Notes under the pieces: model-generated
Told to the model about the DNA's origin: nothing
What the model saw: the letters and a program-made list of their open reading frames with translations, nothing else
The model's database searches: none
From: Coriobacteriales bacterium
GTDB lineage: Bacteria; Actinomycetota; Coriobacteriia; Coriobacteriales; UBA8131
Assembly (NCBI GenBank): GCA_031256575.1
Contig: JAIRQI010000080.1
Coordinates: 1 to 5,215 of the forward strand
Direction: 5' to 3'
DNA: 5,215 nt
Translations under genes and position numbers: made by a program
Part shown: positions 1-5,215 of the stretch, piece by piece
How positions within the stretch are numbered: position 1 is the first letter of the stretch
How the letters are laid out: every line of letters begins with the position of its first letter

Positions 1-1
1 T

Positions 2-64
2 GCCGTCGATGAAGACGCTGACATGTACGAATCACTCGATATAGACGAGATTAAGCAAGCTTAA
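2..64 (+). CDS. possible 3' end of an unidentified upstream gene
   Basis: One forward frame is open from the left edge to a TAA at 62-64, giving 20 residues that begin AVDEDADMYE and end IDEIKQA. The tail is strongly acidic (eight Asp/Glu in 20) and looks like a solvent-exposed C-terminus. The other two forward frames close at once or within about 45 bases. It is too short to assign to a family. It lies on the same strand as ilvE and ends 164 bp before it. A separate promoter candidate lies in between, so it need not be in the same transcription unit. It could also be chance open sequence. Confidence 0.35.
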   Translation, partial: AVDEDADMYESLDIDEIKQA

Positions 65-81
65 GCAATAGACAATTCGGA

Positions 82-110
82 TTACTATGACGCAGAGGAT
101 GTTCTATAAT
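82..110 (+). promoter_or_regulatory. candidate sigma-70-type promoter for ilvE-cimA
   Basis: A perfect -10 hexamer TATAAT lies at 105-110. At the optimal 17-bp spacing the -35 position is TTACTA (82-87), matching the TTGACA consensus at only three of six positions. Transcription would start near 116-118, giving an untranslated leader of about 110 nt before ilvE. The -10 is convincing and the -35 is weak, so an activator or an alternative start is possible. Confidence 0.5.
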
Positions 111-111
111 C

Positions 112-210
112 GTCTGTGAGGGATGAGGGAATCCGGAGTGGTACTTTAGCCGAAAAAAGCATAGCTAAAGCCAGCGTCCACAAAAGAGGCTTAGACTTCA
201 GACCACTGGT
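112..210 (+). promoter_or_regulatory. ilvE leader with possible Val-Val-Leu leader peptide and alternative hairpins
   Basis: A mini-ORF at 123-149 reads M-R-E-S-G-V-V-L-stop, ending in three branched-chain codons. Its ATG directly follows GAGGG (118-122), so the ribosome-site spacing is poor. A 7-bp hairpin overlaps its stop: CTTTAGC 144-150 with GCTAAAG 164-170. AAGCC 168-172 can instead pair with GGCTT 188-192, which excludes that hairpin. AGTGGT 137-142, inside the Val codons, can pair with ACCACT 202-207 just upstream of the ilvE ribosome site. This layout resembles peptide-dependent attenuation of branched-chain operons, but there is no U-run, so any control would have to act on translation or through Rho. 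The role is inferred. Confidence 0.25.
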
Positions 211-228
211 ATTAGAAAGGATATCGAG

Positions 229-1146
229 ATGGCAGCTATCGTTGAAGTTGACTATATCTGGAAGAATGGCACTTTGGTTCCGTGGCATGAAGCTACGACC
301 CATGTACTCAGCCACGCCTTGCATTATGGGACTGCAGTCTTTGAAGGTATCCGTTGTTATCGAAACGAGACCGGATCAGCGGTATTTCGTCTACGCGAGC
401 ATATGGAGCGTTTGATATCCAGTGGCCTGATGATTATGATGGAGATTCCTTTCAGCGCCGATCGGCTGGTCGAAGCAGCAATACAGACTATCAAAGCTAA
501 CAACTTAAGCGAATGCTATATACGTCCATTGGCCTACCGCGGATATGGTGCTCTGGGAGTCAATCCTAGCGCTGCACCGATTGATGTAATCATCGCCGTT
601 TGGCCCTGGGCAGACTATCTGGGTGACAGTGCCTTAAAAACCGGAGTGAATGTTGCCATCAGTTCTTGGCGTCAGCGCAGCATTAACGCCATGCCGGGAG
701 CGGTCAAGTCATCCGCTTCCTACTTAAACTCCGGACTGGCCAACCTTGAGGTGGTGGGGCATGGATATGCAGAAGCCGTGCTCTTGAATGAAAACGGTAT
801 GGTCGCCGAAGGTTCTGGGGAAAATATCTTCATCGTGCGCAAGGGGATCATCTCCACCCCACCACTGTCCGATGGAGTATTAGAGGGGCTGACCCGGGAC
901 TCCATAATCACAATCGCCCGTGACCTTGGCTACCAGGTACAAGAACGCTCATTGGCGAGAACAGAGCTCTATACTGCCGATGAAGTCTTCTTTACCGGTA
1001 CAGCTGCCGAGCTGACTCCAATCAACTCTGTGGATAAACGCCAGATTGGGCCACCCGGGTCGATTACCCTTGAGCTGCAGGCGCGTTTCTTTGACATCGT
1101 CAAGGGTCGGGTGTCCAAGTATGAGCACTGGCTGGACCGTGTCTGA
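229..1146 (+). CDS. ilvE: branched-chain amino acid aminotransferase
   Basis: This PLP-dependent class IV (fold type IV) transaminase moves the amino group between glutamate and the 2-oxo acids of Ile, Val and Leu. It is the last step of their synthesis and acts in the cytosol. The 305-residue length matches the E. coli IlvE type. Visible features are LHYGTAVFEG (31-40), an Arg after HME (R61) for the PLP phosphate, the branched-chain-type YIRPLAYRGYG (97-107), and the Schiff-base lysine K160 in MPGAVKSSASY with Y165 close by. The family signature runs from E194 through N199 to GVLEGLTR (216-223), and FTGTAAE (255-261) supplies phosphate contacts. The start at 229 is preceded by GAAAGGA at 215-221, seven bases away. 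The 3' end overlaps cimA by 26 bp, indicating one operon. A D-amino acid transaminase or aminodeoxychorismate lyase is less likely because of the YIRP motif and the neighbour. Confidence 0.95.
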   Translation: MAAIVEVDYIWKNGTLVPWHEATTHVLSHALHYGTAVFEGIRCYRNETGSAVFRLREHMERLISSGLMIMMEIPFSADRLVEAAIQTIKANNLSECYIRPLAYRGYGALGVNPSAAPIDVIIAVWPWADYLGDSALKTGVNVAISSWRQRSINAMPGAVKSSASYLNSGLANLEVVGHGYAEAVLLNENGMVAEGSGENIFIVRKGIISTPPLSDGVLEGLTRDSIITIARDLGYQVQERSLARTELYTADEVFFTGTAAELTPINSVDKRQIGPPGSITLELQARFFDIVKGRVSKYEHWLDRV

Positions 1147-2758
1147 AAACGATACGCTTACAGAGGGCTCAACTCTAGACCCAAGCAGCACGAAGCCGAG
1201 GCTTACCCTCTTAGACACGACTCTACGCGACGGGGAACAAAGAGCCGGAGTGGCTCTGACTCTGGAAGACAAACTAAAGATTGCCTACCGTCTAGATGAG
1301 TTGGGTATCCAGTATATCGAGGTCGGGTTTCCGGCATCTAACGATCGGGATCGTCAGCTGATAGAACGATTGGCTTTGCAGCCGTTGAAGAACTCACAGA
1401 TGGTAGCTTTCGGTTCTACCCGACATAAACACACCCTGGCCAGTGACGATCCTGGGTTAGTGGCTTTGGCTAACTGCTCGGCAGAGACAGTCTCTATCGT
1501 TGGCAAAGCTTGGACTGAGCATGTCGATAAGGTACTCGAGACCACTCAAGATGAAAACCTGCAAATGGTAGCGAGCTCAATACAGTATCTAGTTGCCCAA
1601 GGTAAGCAGGTCTTCTTTGATGCCGAACACTACTTCGATGGTTATCGCAATGATCCAGAGTATGCTTTGGCTGTGTTGCATGCAGCAGAGGCTGCTGGAG
1701 CTGCCTTGATTGTGCTCTGCGATACAAATGGGGGATGCCTGCCTTTCGAGATCTATCAGATTTGCCAGGCCACTTGCGCGGTTTTATCCACAGAAATAGG
1801 TATTCACTGCCACAATGACAGCGGCGTGGGGGTTGCCAACAGCTTGGAAGCTGTGCGAGCCGGCTGCCGTCATGTGCAGGGGACAATCAACGGATACGGT
1901 GAGCGGGTCGGCAATGCTGACCTTTTGATAACACTGGCCGACCTGCAGTTGAAAATGGGTTATGACATCGTCAGTCAAGAGCAGTTAGCGCGTCTGACGG
2001 AGTTGGCGCATTCCGTGGCAGCGATTATGAATATCGCGGCTGATGCCCATCAGCCTTATAGCGGCTCCAATGCTTTCGCTCATAAAGCAGGGCTGCACTC
2101 GGCGTCCGTGGTTCGGCACAAGCCGAGTTATGAGCATGTCGACCCGGCGCTTGTGGGCAACTTCGCCCGCATTGTGATTAGCGAGCTGTCCGGGCGCTCA
2201 GCTCTGGCCAATAAGGCGTCGGAGCTGGGGGTGTCACTGCCCGACTCCAGCAGTGAGCTGGCTGACCTGCTGCAGAAGGTCAAGACCCGCGAGAACCAGG
2301 GCTACTCCTACGAGGTGGCGGAGGCTTCGCTGGCCCTACTGCTGGCTGACCTGACCGGTCAGGGACAAAAATGCTTTGAGCTGGAGTCTTTCAGGGTAAT
2401 CACAGACAAGTACCGTGGTGGCCAAGCCTTAAGCGAGGCGACCATCAAGCTCTCGGTTGCCGGCGAACGAGTGGTAGCAACTGGAGAGGGAGTCGGCCCG
2501 GTCAATGCCCTGGACGCTGCCCTGCGACTGGCAATCACCCGCTTTTATCCCGAGGTCAGTAAATTCGAGCTTACCGATTACAAAGTGCGGGTGCTGGATG
2601 AGAGCACCGGAACCAGTGCAGTTACCCGGGTGCTGATTGACACCAGCAATGGTTCCCGCAGCTGGGGAACCATCGGAGTCAGCGAGAATATCATCGAAGC
2701 CTCCTGGGATGCACTGGTAGATTCGCTGGTCTACGGCCTGCTAAAGGTTGGCGCGTAA
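1121..2758 (+). CDS. cimA: (R)-citramalate synthase
   Basis: This enzyme condenses pyruvate with acetyl-CoA to (R)-citramalate, opening the threonine-independent route to 2-oxobutyrate and isoleucine. It belongs to the HMGL-like/LeuA family. From the ATG at 1121 the product has 545 residues, typical of the CimA subfamily. The TIM-barrel domain starts with LLDTTLRDGEQ (30-40; R36, D37). Metal ligands are H229 and H231 in HCHND, and N265 in the GERVGNADL segment. The YSGSNAFAHKAGLHSASV region (313-330) and YEVAEASLALLL (397-408) are closer to CimA than to LeuA. Residues about 419-541 form the C-terminal LeuA-type regulatory domain, where isoleucine feedback would act. An open frame extends upstream to 1046 but overlaps ilvE by 101 bp. 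ATG 1121 overlaps by 26 bp, with G-rich sequence at 1103-1111 as a weak ribosome site. GTG 1139 is the alternative. GC is clearly higher around 2100-2340 than in the 5' half. Confidence 0.93.
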   Translation: MSTGWTVSENDTLTEGSTLDPSSTKPRLTLLDTTLRDGEQRAGVALTLEDKLKIAYRLDELGIQYIEVGFPASNDRDRQLIERLALQPLKNSQMVAFGSTRHKHTLASDDPGLVALANCSAETVSIVGKAWTEHVDKVLETTQDENLQMVASSIQYLVAQGKQVFFDAEHYFDGYRNDPEYALAVLHAAEAAGAALIVLCDTNGGCLPFEIYQICQATCAVLSTEIGIHCHNDSGVGVANSLEAVRAGCRHVQGTINGYGERVGNADLLITLADLQLKMGYDIVSQEQLARLTELAHSVAAIMNIAADAHQPYSGSNAFAHKAGLHSASVVRHKPSYEHVDPALVGNFARIVISELSGRSALANKASELGVSLPDSSSELADLLQKVKTRENQGYSYEVAEASLALLLADLTGQGQKCFELESFRVITDKYRGGQALSEATIKLSVAGERVVATGEGVGPVNALDAALRLAITRFYPEVSKFELTDYKVRVLDESTGTSAVTRVLIDTSNGSRSWGTIGVSENIIEASWDALVDSLVYGLLKVGA

Positions 2759-2853
2759 AGCACCGAGAGCTGGTGCGCTGGCAATCGAAGGTTGGCGCGC
2801 AAAACATTGAGAGTTGGTGCGCTGATAGCCGAAGGTTGATGCGCAAAGCACCG
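2744..2853 (+). repeat. degenerate 44-bp tandem repeat, about 2.5 copies
   Basis: Units start with AAGGTTG at 2744, 2788 and 2832, exactly 44 bp apart. Units 1 and 2 match at 35 of 44 positions, and unit 3 follows for about 22 bp before diverging. The first unit contains the last cimA codons (K-V-G-A-stop). The TAA stop at 2756-2758 corresponds to CAA in units 2 and 3. Each unit carries GCGC-rich segments, and unit 1 can fold as GCACC 2760-2764 with GGTGC 2772-2776. No function can be read from the sequence. Confidence 0.8.
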
Positions 2854-2948
2854 TGTACGGGGAGAACCAAGGGTTTACCTGGTAGTTCCACTATCACAAG
2901 AGAAGATATCTCGATTTTCTCCACATTTGCTACTGCTGCTTGGAGAGG

Positions 2949-2968
2949 TACCGCGGACGGTAGTTTTT
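2949..2968 (+). terminator. candidate Rho-independent terminator after cimA
   Basis: TACCG (2949-2953) and CGGTA (2958-2962) form a 5-bp stem around the loop CGGA, followed by G and five Ts (2964-2968). It lies about 190 bp after the cimA stop, the right orientation and place to end the ilvE-cimA transcript. The stem is short, so efficiency is uncertain. Confidence 0.5.
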
Positions 2969-3022
2969 GTACACATAAAGCATTTGTATAACTAGCAGTA
3001 GAGATGTGAGTTATACTCGAGA

Positions 3023-3056
3023 AAAGCTATTAGGCTAGCATGATATTACTAGCTTT
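3023..3056. repeat. 7-bp inverted repeat beside the MITE-like element
   Basis: AAAGCTA (3023-3029) is the reverse complement of TAGCTTT (3050-3056), with a 20-nt spacer that contains the palindrome GCTAGC (3034-3039). There is no T-run after it in either direction strong enough to call a terminator. It abuts the outer arm of the longer inverted repeat. Confidence 0.5.
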
Positions 3057-3066
3057 GCGCAGGATT

Positions 3067-3215
3067 GCGCTTCGTGTTGTAGGTTAATCACTAACCAAAT
3101 AGCAATACCACAATATATAGAATTAGCACCACAACATATTGATGTTACTCTTTTCTGTTTAGATTTTTCTAAGTGAATGTATAGAAAACTAAGCTGAATC
3201 TACAACACGAAGCGC
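3067..3215. mobile_element. MITE-like element: 149 bp, 16-bp perfect terminal inverted repeats
   Basis: GCGCTTCGTGTTGTAG (3067-3082) is the exact reverse complement of 3200-3215. Both ends are flanked directly by GATT (3063-3066 and 3216-3219), consistent with a 4-bp target-site duplication. The interior is AT-rich and has no ORF, as expected of a non-autonomous element. It holds a 7-bp hairpin TTTTCTA/TAGAAAA (3165-3171/3182-3188), a 5-bp hairpin AACAT/ATGTT (3133-3137/3142-3146), and ACCACAA twice, 21 bp apart (3107, 3128). With wobble pairs the arms extend outward to 3056 and 3226 and inward to 3085 and 3197, so a large RNA or cruciform stem is the main alternative. I cannot assign it to an IS family. 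Confidence 0.45.
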
Positions 3216-3225
3216 GATTCGGCGC

Positions 3226-3289
3226 ATTCTGGGGAGAAACCCGTGCACAGCGGTCCAGGATTACCGTGTTTCGGCATGGATGCCAGAAT
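3226..3289 (+). other. potentially structured segment in the metK upstream region
   Basis: Nested complementary segments occur. ATTCTGG 3226-3232 pairs with CCAGAAT 3283-3289, GAAAC 3236-3240 with GTTTC 3268-3272, and CGGT 3251-3254 with ACCG 3263-3266. GGCA/TGCC at 3273-3284 is an alternative that competes with the outer stem. It lies about 190 bp before metK and upstream of the weak -10 box at 3338. It is in the metK leader only if transcription starts further upstream. It matches no riboswitch class I can recognise. Confidence 0.25.
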
Positions 3290-3315
3290 CACTGTCTGAT
3301 TTGAGTTGTTTTCTA

Positions 3316-3343
3316 CTGCAAAACTGTCCGGCATGTGTACAAT
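3316..3343 (+). promoter_or_regulatory. weak promoter candidate for metK
   Basis: TACAAT at 3338-3343 is a good -10 hexamer. CTGCAA at 3316-3321 sits 16 bp upstream but matches only three of six -35 positions. Transcription would start near 3350, leaving a leader of about 127 nt. TATACT at 3012-3017 is another possible -10 for a much longer leader. Confidence 0.3.
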
Positions 3344-3379
3344 AGAGCGCGGAGCTTGGGCTCGCTTCGCTGCTACCCA

Positions 3380-3429
3380 CCCGTTACTGCCCACTCGCTA
3401 CTACCGCCCGTTTACTGCTCACTAGCTAC
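3380..3429 (+). repeat. two degenerate copies of a pyrimidine-rich ~22-nt unit
   Basis: Segment 3380-3401 begins CCCGTTACTG and ends CGCTAC. Segment 3407-3429 begins CCCGTTTACTG and ends AGCTAC. They differ by one inserted T and two substitutions and start 27 bp apart. A looser related stretch (3361-3378) precedes them. As RNA the segment is mostly C and U with few G, so it would be largely unstructured in front of the metK ribosome site. Confidence 0.6.
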
Positions 3430-3432
3430 CCC

Positions 3433-3480
3433 ATGACCACCTACCAGCCATCAATCGACCAGGAGGATCAGCACCCATGA
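3433..3480 (+). CDS. possible 15-residue upstream ORF coupled to metK
   Basis: ATG 3433 opens [15 protein letters not shown] and stops at TGA 3478-3480, sharing ATGA with the metK start. The 4-base overlap is a classic translational-coupling arrangement, and the metK Shine-Dalgarno lies inside this frame. However, no ribosome site precedes ATG 3433, and it contains no Met codon beyond the start, so control by methionine is not evident. It may be chance. Confidence 0.2.
   Translation: MTTYQPSIDQEDQHP
3461..3466 (+). promoter_or_regulatory. strong Shine-Dalgarno for metK
   Basis: AGGAGG lies 10 bases before the ATG at 3477 and fixes that start. It is the strongest ribosome site in the window; those of ilvE, cimA and the last gene are weaker. 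Confidence 0.85.
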
Positions 3481-4850
3481 AGAATGCTTCCAACAGCTTC
3501 TTGTTCACCTCAGAAAGCGTGACCGAAGGTCATCCAGACAAAGTCTGTGACCAGATTGCTGACGCAGTTCTCGACGCTATATTGGCTAAAGAGATAGAAC
3601 TAGCCAACCAGGGTTATGTGGCTCCCGATGGAGCTGCTGCTAATCCGCGGGCTGCTCGTGTGGCGTGTGAGGTGCTGGTTACCAAAGGTCTGGTGGTCTT
3701 AGGCGGTGAGCTGCGCACCGAGGTTTACGTAGACATTGCCCAGGTAGCGCGGCAAGTAATCAGTGACATCGGTTATAACAACCCGGAACTCGGTTTTGAT
3801 GCCAAGACCTGCGGTATCTTGAATGCCATCCAGGACCAGAGTCCGGATATCTCCCAAGCCGTCGACCTCAGCCAAGAGGCCAAACGGCAAGCTGACGGCC
3901 TCAACCAAGAGGCCAAGGCGGGCAGTGACTCTGAGCAGGTAGCCAAACCAGCAAGCAGCCCCAACCAGCAAGCCAAGCCAGGTAGCGAGCAAAACGACCA
4001 AAGTGACGCAGACTACGACCGTATCGGAGCCGGAGACCAGGGCATGGTTTTCGGATACGCCACTAACGAGACTACGACCTTCATGCCGATGCCTATTTTT
4101 CTGGCTCATCGGCTGGCAGAACGTTTGGCTGTGGTGCGTAAAGACCTCACCTTGCCCTACCTGCGTCCAGACGGAAAGACCCAGGTTGGTGTGCGATACG
4201 AGAATGGTAAACCTGTTCAGGTAGAGAAAATCCTAATCTCCAGCCAAAGCGAGGAAGGCATTAGCATCGACCAGCAGTTGAAGCCTGATTTGATTCGCGA
4301 GGTAATCGGCCCGGTGATGCAACAATGGAACGTCAACTGGCAAGGTGCTGAGATACTGATTAATCCTAGCGGATGCTTTGAGAAAGGTGGCCCTGCCGCC
4401 GACACTGGCTTGACCGGACGCAAAATCATCGTTGACACCTACGGCGGTTTGGGCCGGCATGGTGGCGGAAGCTTCTCCGGCAAGGATGCCACCAAGGTCG
4501 ACCGTTCAGCTGCTTATGCCATGCGCTGGGTGGCCAAGAATATCGTCGCAGCCGGGCTGGCTGAGCGCTGTGAGATACAGGTTGCCTACGCAATCGGTAT
4601 GGCCCGACCCTTCTCGATGATGGTGGACAGCTTCGGAACTGGCACTGTCTCTGACGATACCCTAAGAGCAGCTGTGGAGGAGGTCTTTGACCTGCGTCCG
4701 GCAGCAATCATCGACCGACTGGACCTTGTCAGGCCAATTTATCGCCAGACTGCCGTGTATGGTCACTTTGGTCGAGAGCTACCTCATTTTACTTGGGAGA
4801 AGACCGACCGGGTAGACCAGTTGATTGCTGCTGTAGCGGCTCTAACATAA
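3477..4850 (+). CDS. metK: S-adenosylmethionine synthetase (methionine adenosyltransferase)
   Basis: The enzyme makes S-adenosylmethionine from methionine and ATP, releasing phosphate and pyrophosphate. It is cytosolic and normally a tetramer needing Mg2+ and K+. The N-terminal motif [20 protein letters not shown] (10-29) holds H19, D21 and K22. E65 lies in VACEVLV. The first family signature [11 protein letters not shown] is at 184-194, and the second, GGGSFSGKD, at 329-337. The NPSG (296-299), TGRK (313-316) and DTYGG (320-324) segments and the C-terminal [22 protein letters not shown] region are intact. At 457 residues it is about 60 longer than most bacterial MetK proteins. Most of the excess is a Gln/Lys/Ser-rich insert at about 131-178, in the loop just before the first signature. 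All catalytic motifs on both sides are in frame, so this looks like a working enzyme. The next gene starts 56 bp downstream with no terminator seen between. Confidence 0.97.
   Translation: MKNASNSFLFTSESVTEGHPDKVCDQIADAVLDAILAKEIELANQGYVAPDGAAANPRAARVACEVLVTKGLVVLGGELRTEVYVDIAQVARQVISDIGYNNPELGFDAKTCGILNAIQDQSPDISQAVDLSQEAKRQADGLNQEAKAGSDSEQVAKPASSPNQQAKPGSEQNDQSDADYDRIGAGDQGMVFGYATNETTTFMPMPIFLAHRLAERLAVVRKDLTLPYLRPDGKTQVGVRYENGKPVQVEKILISSQSEEGISIDQQLKPDLIREVIGPVMQQWNVNWQGAEILINPSGCFEKGGPAADTGLTGRKIIVDTYGGLGRHGGGSFSGKDATKVDRSAAYAMRWVAKNIVAAGLAERCEIQVAYAIGMARPFSMMVDSFGTGTVSDDTLRAAVEEVFDLRPAAIIDRLDLVRPIYRQTAVYGHFGRELPHFTWEKTDRVDQLIAAVAALT
3867..4010 (+). repeat. repeat-built insert inside metK
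   Basis: Residues about 131-178 contain four imperfect 10-11-residue units, each with a Q-x-A-K core: SQEAK (132-136), NQEAK (143-147), EQVAK (153-157) and NQQAK (163-167). The first two are also close in DNA: 3867-3883 and 3900-3916 differ at one of 17 bases, 33 bp apart. This suggests growth by in-frame duplication. The segment is hydrophilic, rich in Gln, Ala, Ser, Lys and Asp, and has no predicted active-site residue, so it is probably a disordered surface loop. Confidence 0.8.
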
Positions 4851-4906
4851 GCTTGAGGGTAAAGTAAAACTTGCAATTCCCTGTATTACACAAGGTTGCT
4901 GATGAA

Positions 4907-5215
4907 GTGGTGAGCAGGCAGATAAGAATAGATATTCCAGCAGATGTCCAAGTTATCCTGGATGCGCTACAAAACGCCGGCTACCCAGCGTACCTGGTAG
5001 GAGGCTCAGTACGCGATAACCTGCGCCAACACCTCGGTAAGAGTAGCGTCGCGCTAATCGAAGATTGGGATATCGCCAGTGCTGCTCAGCCCGAAGAACT
5101 GGCGCAGGTCTTCTCCACATATAGAGTGATTGCTACTGGAGAGGCTTTTGGGACGATGACGGTCTTGACCGACAAGCGGCCAGTTCAGATAACCACTTTT
5201 CGGGCAGATGGCACG
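4907..5215 (+). CDS. CCA-adding tRNA nucleotidyltransferase / poly(A) polymerase family, 5' part
   Basis: This is the start of a class II nucleotidyltransferase-fold protein, most likely the enzyme that adds or repairs the 3' CCA of tRNA. The 103 residues in the window include IPADVQVILDALQNAGY (10-26), the nucleotide-binding motif LVGGSVRD (30-37), the metal-binding DWD (53-55) followed by IASAAQPEEL, and GEAFGTMTV and VQITTFRADG in the head domain. The spacing between VRD and DWD is about seven residues longer than usual for the family. Neck, body and tail lie outside the window, so CCA-adding, A-adding and poly(A) polymerase cannot be separated. Two tandem GTG codons (4907, 4910) are the likely starts, with AAGG at 4892-4895 upstream. 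TTG 4871 with GAGGG at 4855-4859 is an alternative that would add 12 residues. It is 56 bp after metK and probably co-transcribed. Confidence 0.85.
   Translation, partial: MVSRQIRIDIPADVQVILDALQNAGYPAYLVGGSVRDNLRQHLGKSSVALIEDWDIASAAQPEELAQVFSTYRVIATGEAFGTMTVLTDKRPVQITTFRADGT

Larger units (their letters stand above)
2759..3476. other. 718-bp intergenic region between cimA and metK
   Basis: No convincing protein-coding gene is present. The open frames here (for example 2773-2991 forward, 2691-2924 and 3200-3394 reverse) have no recognisable motif, run through the repeats, and overlap stem structures. In order the region holds the rest of the 44-bp repeat, a terminator candidate (2949-2968), a lone TATACT box (3012-3017) without a good -35, an inverted repeat at 3023-3056, a MITE-like AT-rich element (3067-3215), a pairable segment at 3226-3289, a weak promoter candidate (3316-3343) and a pyrimidine-rich repeated leader (about 3361-3432). 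GC falls to about 28% over 3121-3180, against roughly 50-65% in the neighbouring genes. I recognise no SAM-I, SAM-II or SAM-IV riboswitch core before metK. Confidence 0.7.

Noticed and set aside
137..150. GAGTGGTAC before ilvE, resembling part of a T-box.
   Set aside because: The following bases do not continue as CCGCG, and the transcript upstream of it would be only about 20 nt, too short for a T-box stem I.
1046..1120. Longer cimA product starting at 1046.
   Set aside because: It would overlap ilvE by 101 bp and add 25 residues unlike the family N-terminus. ATG 1121 is more economical.
2941..2969. T-box riboswitch: GGTACCGCGG at 2947-2956 matches the core of the T-box motif, followed by a hairpin and T-run, with GAGAG segments upstream.
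   Set aside because: The UGGN bulge that pairs with the tRNA acceptor end is changed (AGGT in place of TGGT). No convincing stem I with a specifier loop is seen, the hairpin is very short, and no gene follows closely. An Infernal scan with the Rfam T-box model would settle it.
2773..2991. 72-codon forward frame in the intergenic region.
   Set aside because: It starts with GTG inside the tandem repeats, reads through the terminator hairpin, and shows no motif or ribosome site.
3861..4010. The metK insert as an intein or CRISPR-like repeat.
   Set aside because: There are no intein splice motifs or conserved spacer pattern. It is an in-frame low-complexity peptide repeat.
3699..4109. 136-codon reverse frame opposite metK.
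   Set aside because: It lies wholly within the clearly coding metK frame. Its hydrophobic Leu-rich look comes from the complement of the Gln/Lys repeat codons.

Overview
The window is a piece of bacterial chromosome of moderate GC. All genes read on the + strand, in two blocks separated by an unusually long intergenic region. The first block is ilvE (branched-chain aminotransferase) overlapping cimA (citramalate synthase). The second is metK (S-adenosylmethionine synthetase) followed closely by the 5' end of a CCA-adding tRNA nucleotidyltransferase/poly(A) polymerase family gene, which runs off the right edge. A short open frame at the left edge is probably the acidic C-terminus of an upstream gene I cannot identify. 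The organism is not clear. MetK has its extra segment at a loop where, from memory, actinobacterial MetK proteins also carry additional residues. Together with the GTG start chosen for the last gene, this gives a weak lean towards a moderate-GC actinobacterial lineage (for example Coriobacteriia-like), but other phyla are not excluded.

Layout. 1-64: possible gene tail. 65-228: intergenic stretch with a good TATAAT box and a short leader that could encode an octapeptide ending Val-Val-Leu. 229-2758: ilvE and cimA, translationally overlapping. CimA makes citramalate from pyruvate and acetyl-CoA, the entry to the threonine-independent isoleucine route. IlvE carries out the last transamination to isoleucine, valine and leucine, so the pair covers the first committed and the last step of one pathway. 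2759-3476: a 718-bp region without a convincing gene. It holds a degenerate 44-bp tandem repeat that starts inside the last codons of cimA, a short intrinsic-terminator candidate, a 149-bp AT-rich element bounded by 16-bp perfect inverted repeats and a 4-bp direct repeat (MITE-like), further inverted repeats, and a pyrimidine-rich repeated leader before metK. 3477-4850: metK, with a strong Shine-Dalgarno sequence and a repetitive ~48-residue hydrophilic insert. 4907-5215: start of the nucleotidyltransferase gene.

The enzymes are conventional housekeeping functions and I see no evidence of a defence or otherwise new multigene system. The parts worth a second look are non-coding or low-complexity: the MITE-like element and its nested inverted repeats, the possible ilvE leader attenuator, the 44-bp repeats whose differences are all transitions, the MetK insert built from QxAK repeats, and the short frame ending in an ATGA overlap with metK.
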